A stretch of 40,619 bases of DNA from NCBI GenBank assembly GCA_021798115.1, contig JAJZYM010000016.1:1-40619 (forward strand). Reading direction: 5' to 3'. The position numbers and the translations under genes were made by a program. This stretch comes from Pseudomonadota bacterium. GTDB taxonomy: Bacteria; Pseudomonadota; Gammaproteobacteria; JAKAQQ01. Position 1 is the stretch's first letter. Each line of letters opens with the position of its first letter. Below the pieces are notes generated by a model, which had not been told where the DNA came from, did not search any database, and saw nothing but the letters and a program-made list of their open reading frames with translations. This document shows positions 1 through 8,085 of this stretch, in pieces.

Positions 1-18
1 ATCCGGGACCCCAGGCTC

Positions 19-342
19 TCAGTCGAGATCCTCTTCAGGATCGTCGTCCTCGACGGATTCCTCGAAGGCATGGTTCTTCTTCCGGTAGTACTCGGGATCG
101 ACGTTGCCCGGCTCCACCTTTGCCGATCCACCCTTGCCGACCCGACCCATCGAAAGCGCGGTCATGCCCTGCGAGGCGCGCTCCTGCTGGATCCGGATGT
201 AGATTTCCTCACGGTGGACGGCGATGTCGCGCGGAGCGTTGATACCGATCCGGACTTGGTTGCCCTTGACGCCGAGGACCGTCAACGTGACGTCGTCACC
301 GACCATGACGGTTTCCCCGACGCGACGTGTCAGTATGAGCAT
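19..342 (-). CDS. csrA: Carbon storage regulator CsrA with extended C-terminus
   Basis: CsrA is a small dimeric RNA-binding protein that recognises GGA motifs in mRNA leaders and controls translation of carbon storage, motility and biofilm genes. The first ~60 residues ([17 protein letters not shown]..., [17 protein letters not shown]) are canonical. The ATG at 342 was chosen because it gives this N-terminus and has a GGAG about 7 bases upstream. The protein is 107 aa against the usual 60-70: about 40 extra residues follow, ending in an acidic stretch ([14 protein letters not shown]). It lies downstream of lysC and alaS, the usual gammaproteobacterial neighbourhood, and has its own promoter-like sequence. 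The family is certain; the role of the tail is unknown. Confidence 0.95.
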   Translation of the reverse strand: MLILTRRVGETVMVGDDVTLTVLGVKGNQVRIGINAPRDIAVHREEIYIRIQQERASQGMTALSMGRVGKGGSAKVEPGNVDPEYYRKKNHAFEESVEDDDPEEDLD

Positions 343-499
343 GATGGAATCTCCTTGAAGGGATCTGGCGTGTGGCCGACGATTGAGAGGCCCGTCCGCC
401 GTGTTCACCCGTGTCCTGCCCGCTGAGCCCCCCCTCGGGCACCGGCCCCCACAGGCGGGAGCGGATGTCGCGCAACAAACGCACGGGTGTGCTGTGTCT

Positions 500-528
500 A
501 TTATGCCCCGAACGGACACCTCCTGCAA
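500..528 (-). promoter_or_regulatory. Sigma70-like promoter of csrA
   Basis: On the minus strand TTGCAG (528-523) and CATAAT (505-500) are separated by exactly 17 bases, a good match to -35/-10 boxes. Transcription would start near 493, giving csrA a leader of about 150 nt. The promoter starts just past the lysC stop, so csrA can be made apart from alaS-lysC. Seen by eye only. Confidence 0.5.
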
Positions 529-540
529 AAGAAGTGCCGT

Positions 541-1806
541 TCAGGCCACCGACTGACCGGGCGTGCATCCCCCCGTGGGTGCTGCACCGAGTCCCAGACG
601 TTCGTGGAGTGCCCGAAGCGCACGCTCCGCTTCGGTCTCATCGACCGTGACCGAAAGGCGGATCTCGGCCGTGGCCGCCATGCGCACGGCCACCCCCTCC
701 TCGGCCAGAATGGCGAAAAGACGTGCGGACACCTCGGGGTGAGACCGGAGTCCCAGACCGACGAGCGAGATCTTCGCCACGCTCGGGCAGCCCGAAACGC
801 TCTCCGCGCCCTCCGCACCGGCACGATCGCGAACGAGCGCTTGCGCGCGGGCGTAGTCCGCCCGGGAGACGGTGAACGAGAGATCGATCCGGCCGTCGCG
901 CGCCACGTTCTGGACGATCATGTCGAGACAGATCCCGTGCGCGGCGAGTGGGGCCAGAAGGCGTGAGGTGACCGGGCGGCGGGCGGGGAGACCGAGAACG
1001 CTGATCTCCGCTTCCTGGGGGCTCAAGGCGAGGCCGGCCAGAACGAGTCCCTCGACCCCCTCCCCGACGTCCCCCACCCGTGTCCCCTCCCCGCTACGGA
1101 AACTCGACAGCACCTTGAGCGGCAAGCGATGGCGGCCGGCGATCTCAACCGAGCGAATGTGCAGGACCTTCGCGCCCGAACCGGCCATCTCGATCATTTC
1201 CTCGTAGCTCAGCGCCTCTCGTCTCGAAGGCAGGGACACCACCCGGGGGTCGGCGCTGTACACACCGTCGACATCGGTGTAGATCTGGCATTCCGCGGCG
1301 CCGAGGACCGCCGCGAGGGCCACGGCCGTCGTGTCCGAACCGCCGCGGCCGAGGGTCGTCCAGCGGCCGGCGGCCGTGGCCCCCTGGAAGCCACACACGA
1401 CCGGGACCCGGCCGGCGGCGAGATCGGCGGCGAGGAGCGCGCAATCGATATCGCGGATGCGGGCCCGGCCGGGGGACTCGTCGGTCAGGATCCCAAGCTG
1501 GAGCGCGTTGTAGGAACAGGCCTCGACGCCTCGGGCCCGGAGAGCGATGGAGAGAAGGGCGGCGTTGGCCATCTCCCCGGTGACGAGGAGAGCGTCGAGC
1601 TCCTCGGGGGAGGGTTCGGGGCTCACGGCGCGTGCGCTCTCGAGAAGCCGATCGGTGGCCCCGGCCGGAGCCGAAACAACGACGACGAGATCGTGGTCGA
1701 CCGCCGTGGCGGCGATGCGTTCGGCCACGATGCGGACACGCTCGGGATCGGCGAGGGAGGTTCCGCCGTACTTCTGGACGACGAGCGGTCGCTCAGGCGA
1801 CGTCAC
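541..1806 (-). CDS. lysC: Aspartate kinase
   Basis: Phosphorylates aspartate, the first step toward lysine, threonine, methionine and diaminopimelate. The kinase domain opens with VVQKYGGTSLADPERV, continues through GRGGSDTTAVALAAVL and YTDVDGVYSADPR, and is followed by two ACT regulatory domains (from about residue 260). The chosen GTG at 1806 gives 421 aa, close to the family's ~410. A GGAG sits upstream, and the start overlaps the alaS stop by 14 bases, indicating translational coupling. An upstream frame to 1947 exists but its sequence is low-complexity and overlaps alaS, so it was not used. The ACT domains imply feedback inhibition by lysine and/or threonine. Confidence 0.95.
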   Translation of the reverse strand: MTSPERPLVVQKYGGTSLADPERVRIVAERIAATAVDHDLVVVVSAPAGATDRLLESARAVSPEPSPEELDALLVTGEMANAALLSIALRARGVEACSYNALQLGILTDESPGRARIRDIDCALLAADLAAGRVPVVCGFQGATAAGRWTTLGRGGSDTTAVALAAVLGAAECQIYTDVDGVYSADPRVVSLPSRREALSYEEMIEMAGSGAKVLHIRSVEIAGRHRLPLKVLSSFRSGEGTRVGDVGEGVEGLVLAGLALSPQEAEISVLGLPARRPVTSRLLAPLAAHGICLDMIVQNVARDGRIDLSFTVSRADYARAQALVRDRAGAEGAESVSGCPSVAKISLVGLGLRSHPEVSARLFAILAEEGVAVRMAATAEIRLSVTVDETEAERALRALHERLGLGAAPTGGCTPGQSVA

Positions 1807-4399
1807 GAAGGCGCTCCTCGACCCAGCGGGGAACGGCGGCAAGAACATGGTCGAGCGCTCCGGGGTCGCCTCCGCCGGCCTCGGCGAAATCGTCACGCCC
1901 GCCGCCGCGGGCGCCGGCGAGAGGACCGACAGCGGCGAGAAGGGCACGGGCCGAGAGACCGTGCGGAGCTTGCGGGGTCACGGCCGCCAGAAGACGCAGA
2001 CGGCCGTCGACGACGCTGGCCAGGAGGACCACCGCGGGGCTCCCGAGGCGTGCACGCAGCCGATCCGCCGCCTCGCGGAGCGCGGCGGGCGCCACGCCGT
2101 CCAGGGGGGCGGCGAGCACGCTCACGCCGCCCACCTGGACACGGCGGGCGAGAAGATCCGTGCCGCCTCCATCGAGAAGTCGCCGTTCGAGTTCGGCGAT
2201 GCGCCGCTCCTGCCCCCGCAACTCCGCTTGAAGCTTTTCAAGCCTCTGGGGGAGATCCGCCACCGGAACGTCGAGACGGTGGGCGGCGTCGAACAAAAGC
2301 GCCTCACGTTCGTCCGCCCAACGAAGCGCCGCGAGGCCCGCCACCGCCTCGAGCCGACGAACACCGGCTGCGAGCGGACCTTCGCTCGTGATCTTGAAGC
2401 CGCCGATCTCGCCGGTGCGGGCAACGTGGGTCCCGCCGCAAAGCTCGAGCGAAACGTCCCCGAAACCCACCATGCGCACCTGATCGCCGTATTTTTCACC
2501 GAAAAAGGCCAGAGCCCCTCTCTTCTGCGCTTCGGCCAAGGGGACAAGAGCAACCTGCGCGGGAAGATCGGCGAGGATGGCGCGCACGACGTCCTCTTCC
2601 ACCCGCGCGCGTTCCTCGCGACCGAGTGGGCGCGGGGCGGCAAAATCGAATCGCAGACGATCGGGCGCCACAAGAGACCCGCGCTGCTGGACCTGTTCGC
2701 CGAGCACCCGGCGTAGCGCGGCGTGGACGAGGTGCGTGGCACTGTGATGACGGACGAGGGCGCGTCGACGCTCGTCGTCGACCAGGGCACGCACAGGGTC
2801 ACCGCGTCGAATCACTCCCTCGACCCGTCCCCAATGAAGAATCGCTTCGCCCCGTCGCTGGGTGTCGTGCACAAGGAACCGACCCGCCGGAGCGTGGAGC
2901 ACACCCCGGTCACCCACCTGGCCGCCACCCTCGGGATAGAAGGGCGTGCGGTCGAGAACGACAGCGCCTTCCTCGCCGTCCACGAGCTCCACCACCGGCC
3001 CACGGCCGTTCTCGAGCGCGAGGACGGTCCCCTCGTCGGTGAGGGTCTCGTAGCCAGAAAAATGGCTCTTCTGACCTTCATGCTCGAGACGATCGGCGCG
3101 GAAAGAGGAAGCCCGACGGGCCCGTTCGCGCTGTTCGCCGAGCGCTTTCTCGAACCCCTCGACGTCGACCGTCCAACCCCGCTCACGCAGCACGTCCTGC
3201 GTCAGATCAAGAGGAAAGCCGTAGGTGTCGGCGAGGCGGAAAGCCACCCGCCCGGGAAGAACCCGCCCCGGCGTGCGCTCGAGCTCGGCTTCGAGGAGGG
3301 CAAGCCCTTCACGGAGGGTCAGGCGAAAACGCTCTTCCTCGGCCCGCAGGCAGACCCGTGCCGTCGCCTCGCCGGCAGAGAGGGCGGGATCGGCCTCGCC
3401 CATGAGCGCCACCACGGTCGGAACGAGAGCGTCGAGGAAGGGTTGGTCGGCACCGAGCTTGACACCGTGACGGACGGCGCGCCGAAGGATTCGGCGCAGA
3501 ACGTAGCCCCGCCCTTCGTTGCCCGGAAGCACGCCGTCGGTCACGAGAAACGTGGCGGCACGGACGTGATCGGCAATGACGCGAAGCGACGGCTGTCCCT
3601 CGTCGCGCACGCCCACCGCCGCCGCCGCCGCCGAGACGAGCGCACGAAACAGATCCGTCTCGTAGTTCGAGACGACCCCCTGCATGACGGCGGCGATGCG
3701 CTCGAGGCCCATCCCGGTATCGACACAGCGCCGCGGCAGCGGCGTGAGGGTCCCCGCCGCATCGCGCTCGTACTGCATGAACACGATGTTCCAGATCTCG
3801 ACGTAGCGGTCCCCCTCGACACCCGAACCCGGAGGACCACCCGGCACGGACGCTCCGTGGTCGTAGAAGATTTCGGTCGAGGGACCGCAGGGTCCGGTCT
3901 CGCCCATCGCCCAGAAGTTGTCGTCGCCGGCGATGGCCACGACGCGCTCGGGGGGAACACCGATCTCCTCGCGCCAGAGCCGCGCGCTCTCGGGATCGTC
4001 CGCGTGCACCGTCACCCAGAGACGCTCGGGCGGAAGCTTGAGAACCCCCACGAGATAATCCCAGGCCAGGCGAATCGCCTCGGGCTTGAAGTAATCGCCA
4101 AAACTGAAATTGCCGAGCATCTCGAAGAGCGTGTGGTGACGTGCGGTGTAGCCCACGTTGTCGAGATCATTGTGTTTTCCGCCGGCCCTGAGGCAACGCT
4201 GTACCGAGGCCGCCCGCGCGTAGGGGCGGCCCTCGCGCCCGAGAAAGACATCCTTGAATTGCACCATGCCCGCGTTCACGAACAGGAGCGAGGGGTCGCG
4301 TTGCGGCACAAGCGAACTCGAGGGCACCACCGTGTGATCGTGCGCGGCAAAATAGTCGAGGAAACTCTGGCGCAATGCGCCGGTGGTTTGGGGGGGCAT
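1793..4399 (-). CDS. alaS: Alanine--tRNA ligase
   Basis: Charges tRNA-Ala. At 868 aa it is the standard full-length enzyme. Visible parts are the class II catalytic core (MVQFKDVFLGRE, GGKHNDLDNVG, GETGPCGPSTEIFYD), the editing domain with its zinc-binding HSATHLVHAALR and CGGTH motifs, a coiled-coil-like stretch (LQAELRGQERRIAELERRL), and the C-terminal C-Ala domain with a glycine-rich GGGRDDFAEAGGG segment. Its stop overlaps the lysC GTG start. Upstream, where recX normally lies, there are 403 bp and then the foreign-looking operon at 4803-9330. Confidence 0.97.
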   Translation of the reverse strand: MPPQTTGALRQSFLDYFAAHDHTVVPSSSLVPQRDPSLLFVNAGMVQFKDVFLGREGRPYARAASVQRCLRAGGKHNDLDNVGYTARHHTLFEMLGNFSFGDYFKPEAIRLAWDYLVGVLKLPPERLWVTVHADDPESARLWREEIGVPPERVVAIAGDDNFWAMGETGPCGPSTEIFYDHGASVPGGPPGSGVEGDRYVEIWNIVFMQYERDAAGTLTPLPRRCVDTGMGLERIAAVMQGVVSNYETDLFRALVSAAAAAVGVRDEGQPSLRVIADHVRAATFLVTDGVLPGNEGRGYVLRRILRRAVRHGVKLGADQPFLDALVPTVVALMGEADPALSAGEATARVCLRAEEERFRLTLREGLALLEAELERTPGRVLPGRVAFRLADTYGFPLDLTQDVLRERGWTVDVEGFEKALGEQRERARRASSFRADRLEHEGQKSHFSGYETLTDEGTVLALENGRGPVVELVDGEEGAVVLDRTPFYPEGGGQVGDRGVLHAPAGRFLVHDTQRRGEAILHWGRVEGVIRRGDPVRALVDDERRRALVRHHSATHLVHAALRRVLGEQVQQRGSLVAPDRLRFDFAAPRPLGREERARVEEDVVRAILADLPAQVALVPLAEAQKRGALAFFGEKYGDQVRMVGFGDVSLELCGGTHVARTGEIGGFKITSEGPLAAGVRRLEAVAGLAALRWADEREALLFDAAHRLDVPVADLPQRLEKLQAELRGQERRIAELERRLLDGGGTDLLARRVQVGGVSVLAAPLDGVAPAALREAADRLRARLGSPAVVLLASVVDGRLRLLAAVTPQAPHGLSARALLAAVGPLAGARGGGRDDFAEAGGGDPGALDHVLAAVPRWVEERLRDVA

Positions 4400-4802
4400 C
4401 TCGCGGGCGGTCCTCGCACGGGCGTCCCATCCGGACGCGACGGTTTATTGTCCCCCAAATCCCTTCGTTTCGCGCCGTCGGCCCCACGTCTTGGCGCGAG
4501 GGACAACGCTCCCCGCCGGAAGACAGAACGTCGAACCCCCACGCCCGCCTCCCGGCGAGCCTCGCCACGCAAACCGATCCGTCGCCCGGACCCCGGAAGG
4601 AATCCCGCCCGGACCGGGAATGAACCGCCGCGGGCGGGCGACTCCGGAAGCCCTTTCCCCAGGAGGATCCGCGACGGAGCCGGACGCCTGACGGATATGC
4701 CATCCGGTTGGACTGTGACCGAACGCCGCTTCCGACAGCCGAACCCCGGCCCCTCGCAACCCCCCAGAGAGCACGCCTGCGGTCTTGCCGTCCCTGGAGA
4801 AG
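4400..4802. other. Non-coding spacer between the eboC-like gene and alaS
   Basis: 403 bp without a credible gene. Frames crossing it are antisense or arginine/proline-rich noise. The alaS side carries a weak GAGGA about 10-13 bases before the ATG. A few A/T-rich bases near 4441-4460 could host an alaS promoter, but no convincing box pair was found. No strong terminator was seen. This is probably the left junction of the inserted operon. Confidence 0.5.
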
Positions 4803-5708
4803 TCAGAGCGGCCGGTGAAGCAGCACGAAGAACGACACGATGGCCAGCTGCGCAAGAGGGTAATAGCTGGCACGGTCGAACAGTTTCGCGGCCGCCCGGG
4901 TGTCGTGCCCACGAACCAGCCTCCACGCGGGCAGCACAAGCAGGAACACCCCCGCCGCGGCGCTGGTCACCCGATACGCCGTGCCAAGCCTGAGCGGCGA
5001 CATCCACGGCAGGAACATGCTCAGAACGAGAGTCAGGGTGAGGGTGACCGCCACCAGGGCCCCGGCGAACCGAAGACCCCATACGAGAGGAATGGTTTGC
5101 GCGCCGACGCGTTGATCTTCTTCGACATCGTTCCAGTCCGCAGGGATATTCTGGCCGCCGATTTCCCAACACATGAGCCACGCCAGAAGCAAAAGCAGCA
5201 GGGGGAGCGGAGGGTCGGGCCGGACCACGAAAACCGCGGCCAGTGGACCGGCCGACTTGACCAGACCGCTGACCAGCGTTCGCCAGTAGGTCAACTTGAG
5301 AAGAGCGCAGTAGATCACTTCGAGCACGGCGGCGGCAAGCACAACGAGCACGAGGACCGGTCGGAGCAGAAAGGCTCCGACGAGTGTCAGGGTGAACCAG
5401 AATACGAACCAGGCGATAGCGTCGCGCATGCTGAGCAGGCCCTGCGCCAGCGGGTGACGCATCACGGTGGCTTCCACCGCGTAACCCGCGTTGATCTCGC
5501 CGCCGGCAAACTTCGCCCGGTCGACCTTGACCCCGACGAGATCGTTGAGCGCATAGACGGCGATATAGCCCGACCCTGCGGTCAACAGCGAAAGCAGGAG
5601 CAACCGCCACGAGGGGAGATGCCCGAGCCAGAGCAGGGCGACGAAGCCCGGCATCGCCACGTCCATGATCGCGTGCTTCAGTCGTGAGAGCGCCAAGAAT
5701 CGCCGCAC
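4803..5708 (-). CDS. eboC: UbiA-family prenyltransferase, EboC-like
   Basis: Integral membrane prenyltransferase of the UbiA superfamily, 301 aa. It has 7-9 hydrophobic helices and both Asp-rich prenyl-diphosphate/Mg sites: NDLVGVKVDRAK (about residues 55-66) and DWNDVEEDQRVG (about 190-201). UbiA enzymes attach an isoprenoid chain to a small acceptor at the membrane. In the ebo cluster of cyanobacteria and other bacteria the UbiA member is called EboC. The name here rests on the adjacent SH7P-cyclase gene, not on a search. Start is GTG at 5708, three bases past the ubiG stop, with an AAGAG upstream. It is the last gene of a five-gene operon. The acceptor is unknown; a menaquinone- or heme-type substrate cannot be excluded. 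Confidence 0.8.
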   Translation of the reverse strand: MRRFLALSRLKHAIMDVAMPGFVALLWLGHLPSWRLLLLSLLTAGSGYIAVYALNDLVGVKVDRAKFAGGEINAGYAVEATVMRHPLAQGLLSMRDAIAWFVFWFTLTLVGAFLLRPVLVLVVLAAAVLEVIYCALLKLTYWRTLVSGLVKSAGPLAAVFVVRPDPPLPLLLLLLAWLMCWEIGGQNIPADWNDVEEDQRVGAQTIPLVWGLRFAGALVAVTLTLTLVLSMFLPWMSPLRLGTAYRVTSAAAGVFLLVLPAWRLVRGHDTRAAAKLFDRASYYPLAQLAIVSFFVLLHRPL

Positions 5709-5711
5709 CGA

Positions 5712-6425
5712 TCATGCCGCTCTTTTGGTAAAGAAGATCATGTAGTTGACGTCTTCCTTGTCGTTCTCCAGCCGGAACCTCTTCGTCAAAGGGTTGTACA
5801 TCAAGCTTGCACTGCCCGTGGGTTCGAGGCCTTGAGCACGCGCCCAACCCCGAAGTTCCTCCGGACGAATCAGTTTCTTGTAGTGGTGTGTGCCACGGGG
5901 GAGCAGTCCGAGCACGTACTCGCCGGCAATAATGGCAAACAGAAAAGACTTGGGCGTCCGATTGATGGTGGAGAAAAAGGCCCCCCCACCGGGCCGGAGA
6001 GCCCGCGCCACAGCGGCGATCACCGCCCGCGGTTCAGGCACGTGTTCCAGCATTTCCATGCATGTCACAGCGTCATAGCTCCCGGCTTCTTCTTGGGCAA
6101 CCTGCTCCACGCTCGAGCAGCGGTAATCGATCGCGAGACCGTGTGCCTCGGCATGCCGGCGCGCAGCTTTCAACGCCTTCTGCGATAGATCGATGGCGGT
6201 CACACGCACGCCGGATCGGGCCAGACTTTCGGCGAGAATCCCACCGCCGCATCCAACATCCAAGACTCTCGTCGGGGAACCGCCGATCCTCTGAAGAACA
6301 AACCTCGAACGCAGCGGATTGATGACGTGCAGCATGCGCATCTCGCCCTGAGGATCCCACCAGGTCTGCGCAAGACGATCAAACTTCTCAACCTCTTCCT
6401 GATCTGCATTCACAAACCGATTCAT
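5712..6425 (-). CDS. ubiG: UbiG-type SAM-dependent O-methyltransferase
   Basis: 237 aa, the normal length for UbiG, which carries out both O-methylations in ubiquinone synthesis. Family marks are EVEKFDRLAQTWWDPQGEM near the N-terminus, the SAM-binding VLDVGCGGGILAESLARSG, then MEMLEHVPEP and a typical UbiG C-terminal half (LPRGTHHYKKLIRPEELRGWA). The ATG at 6425 is preceded by GGAGGA about 9 bases upstream; longer frames into the gene before it lack UbiG similarity. It overlaps the end of the cyclase gene by 38 bases. Its location inside an ebo-like operon is unusual. It may be the housekeeping UbiG or a copy recruited to methylate the cluster's product; the window cannot decide. Confidence 0.88.
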   Translation of the reverse strand: MNRFVNADQEEVEKFDRLAQTWWDPQGEMRMLHVINPLRSRFVLQRIGGSPTRVLDVGCGGGILAESLARSGVRVTAIDLSQKALKAARRHAEAHGLAIDYRCSSVEQVAQEEAGSYDAVTCMEMLEHVPEPRAVIAAVARALRPGGGAFFSTINRTPKSFLFAIIAGEYVLGLLPRGTHHYKKLIRPEELRGWARAQGLEPTGSASLMYNPLTKRFRLENDKEDVNYMIFFTKRAA

Positions 6426-7551
6426 GCCACGGATTCCTCCACTTCTCGAGCTCCTCGACGGAGCGTTCGATCTCCCGCCGGGATATATCGTTGAGAAAAA
6501 CGCAACGACCAAGCGGATTCGGCATCGGAACGCTCTGATGGCCGTTTCGGTGTTCGACACGATCAAGAAGCGATCGCCACATGAGTTCGGGATCCAGGAG
6601 AGACCCGTCAAGCGCGATACCCAGCGTGTCTATCAGACGGAAGATCCGGTCGGTTTCACTCACGGAAAGCAGATGTCTTCTCTGCGCGATCAGGACCGAG
6701 ACGACGATATCCAAAAGCACCGCCTCGCCGTGCAGCAGATGATCTTCATGACGAGCCTCAAGCCCGTAGCAGAAGGTGTGGCCGAAGTCCATCGGACGCA
6801 TGAGGTTGCTTTCGAACAGATCCGGCTCAAGTTCCTCGAGGATGCCGGAAATGGCACGACGGAGAATCGCTTCCCCGGTGTCGTTTTGAAAGCGGGCGTC
6901 GATGCTCTCAGAACCATGCATCTCGAGCAGATGGAACAGATGCGCGTCTTTGATAATGGCCAGCTTGATGATTTCGCAGACACCGTTCAGGATGTGACAG
7001 CGAGGCAGAGTTTTCAGGAATCCTCGATCCAGAAAGACCCGCAAGGGAGGCTCGAAGCTCCCCAGACGATTCTTGTGACCGTTGAAGTTGATTCCGTTCT
7101 TGATGCCTACGGCAGCGTCGACGTATCCCATGAGGGTGGTGGGTACCTTGACATGAGGAACGCCACGGCGGTAGCTGCTGGCGACATAACCGACGACATC
7201 GGTCAGGACACCACCGCCGATCGCGATGATCGGCTCGTCTCTACGATGGATGGGAAACGCGTCAAGCTCGCGCAGGAGATCAAGATAGCGATCGAACGTC
7301 TTGTCTATTTCACCGCCGGAAAAAAGGACAATCTTGGCGTCGATCTTCCGATGAGCGAAATAGGACGCGATCTCCTCGCCACGGTGCTGCGCCACTTGGC
7401 GATCCAACACCACGAACCGTCGCCCCCCCTCGAGCCTGCCGGGCAAAAGGAGCGCCGTGCTTTGGGGTGAAAAGAGGCTGGAACATTCCGTGATGTCGTA
7501 GGCCAGCGTCCGGTGGTGACGGACGCACCAGCGGGCGGGCTCGCGGGTCAT
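6388..7551 (-). CDS. eboD: Sedoheptulose-7-phosphate cyclase family protein (dehydroquinate synthase-like, EboD-like)
   Basis: 387 aa member of the dehydroquinate-synthase superfamily. The sequence IGGGVLTDVVGYVASSYRRG, then VKVPTTLMGYVDAAVGIKNG and the following INFNGHKNRLGSFEPP are characteristic of the sugar-phosphate cyclases (EEVS, DDGS, EVS) that turn sedoheptulose 7-phosphate into C7 cyclitols, rather than of AroB. The metal ligands are visible: E in VCEIIKLAIIKD, H in DFGHTFCYGLE and H in LLHGEAVLLD. Start ATG 7551 overlaps the luxS stop as ATGA. The EboD name follows the adjoining UbiA and TIM-barrel genes. Which cyclitol is made (valiolone, epi-valiolone, deoxygadusol type) cannot be told from these motifs by eye. 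Confidence 0.82.
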   Translation of the reverse strand: MTREPARWCVRHHRTLAYDITECSSLFSPQSTALLLPGRLEGGRRFVVLDRQVAQHRGEEIASYFAHRKIDAKIVLFSGGEIDKTFDRYLDLLRELDAFPIHRRDEPIIAIGGGVLTDVVGYVASSYRRGVPHVKVPTTLMGYVDAAVGIKNGINFNGHKNRLGSFEPPLRVFLDRGFLKTLPRCHILNGVCEIIKLAIIKDAHLFHLLEMHGSESIDARFQNDTGEAILRRAISGILEELEPDLFESNLMRPMDFGHTFCYGLEARHEDHLLHGEAVLLDIVVSVLIAQRRHLLSVSETDRIFRLIDTLGIALDGSLLDPELMWRSLLDRVEHRNGHQSVPMPNPLGRCVFLNDISRREIERSVEELEKWRNPWHESVCECRSGRG

Positions 7552-8075
7552 ACAGCAATCAACCAGGCGGATCTGCGCTCAAGAATCTCGGCCGCGAGTC
7601 TCTGTGCCCGTTCCAGGCTGTGGCTGCGGTAATCACCGCACTGATCGATGCGTGCGTAAGGCACGGCCGTCGCTTCTCGAATGCCCTTCAGGATTGCTTC
7701 CAAGGTCATGCAGATTTTGTCGGCGCGGCCTTCATTCAAGAAAACGAGGTAAAAGCCGGTCCGGCAACCCATGACACCGACGGAAACAAAATGCGCCGCA
7801 AGATACCGCCGATAACCTTCGAGGAGGAAATGCTCGAGGGAGTGTAGTTCGACACCCGTCAGGCGGCGTCCGGTGTTCGGACGACGAACGCGCAGGTCGA
7901 TGCAATAGACGGCATCACCGTTCGCGCCCACGCTGATGGACCGCAGCTTGACGCTTGGTGCTTTGAGCAAACGGTGATCAATCTCCCCGACGGTTTCGGG
8001 GTCCCAACCAAGGTCGGCTATCCCGATCGTGCTCGTTCGATCAGGCTCGGACGTGGTGCCCACAACAGTACGCAA
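7548..8075 (-). CDS. luxS: LuxS-family S-ribosylhomocysteine lyase, divergent
   Basis: LuxS cleaves S-ribosylhomocysteine to homocysteine and DPD, the AI-2 precursor. This 175 aa protein keeps the family's landmarks: IDHRLLKAPSVKLRSI (LuxS LDHTKVKAPYVRL), DLRVRRP, the metal-binding HSLEHF (two His plus catalytic Glu), the active cysteine in MGCRTGFYL, and the third metal ligand in QCGDYRSHSLERA. It has about 30 extra N-terminal residues. The start is TTG at 8075, decided by GGAGAGG 4-8 bases upstream and a gap of only 10 bases after the preceding stop; a GTG at 8063 is the alternative. LuxS is not a usual member of ebo-type clusters, so it may recycle SAM by-products here or act on another substrate. 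Confidence 0.85.
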   Translation of the reverse strand: MRTVVGTTSEPDRTSTIGIADLGWDPETVGEIDHRLLKAPSVKLRSISVGANGDAVYCIDLRVRRPNTGRRLTGVELHSLEHFLLEGYRRYLAAHFVSVGVMGCRTGFYLVFLNEGRADKICMTLEAILKGIREATAVPYARIDQCGDYRSHSLERAQRLAAEILERRSAWLIAV

Positions 8076-8085
8076 CTATCCTCTC

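Noticed and set aside
1807-1947. Upstream extension of lysC to ATG 1947
   Set aside because: Sequence is proline/alanine-rich, overlaps alaS, and the GTG at 1806 has a good ribosome-binding site at the conserved N-terminus.
2723-4993. 756-codon open frame antisense to alaS
   Set aside because: It mirrors alaS in GC-rich DNA, has low-complexity Arg/His/Glu composition and no family motif; alaS is certain.
4276-5847. 523-codon minus frame across the alaS/eboC spacer
   Set aside because: Overlaps the real alaS start and the whole prenyltransferase gene in another frame; composition is non-coding.
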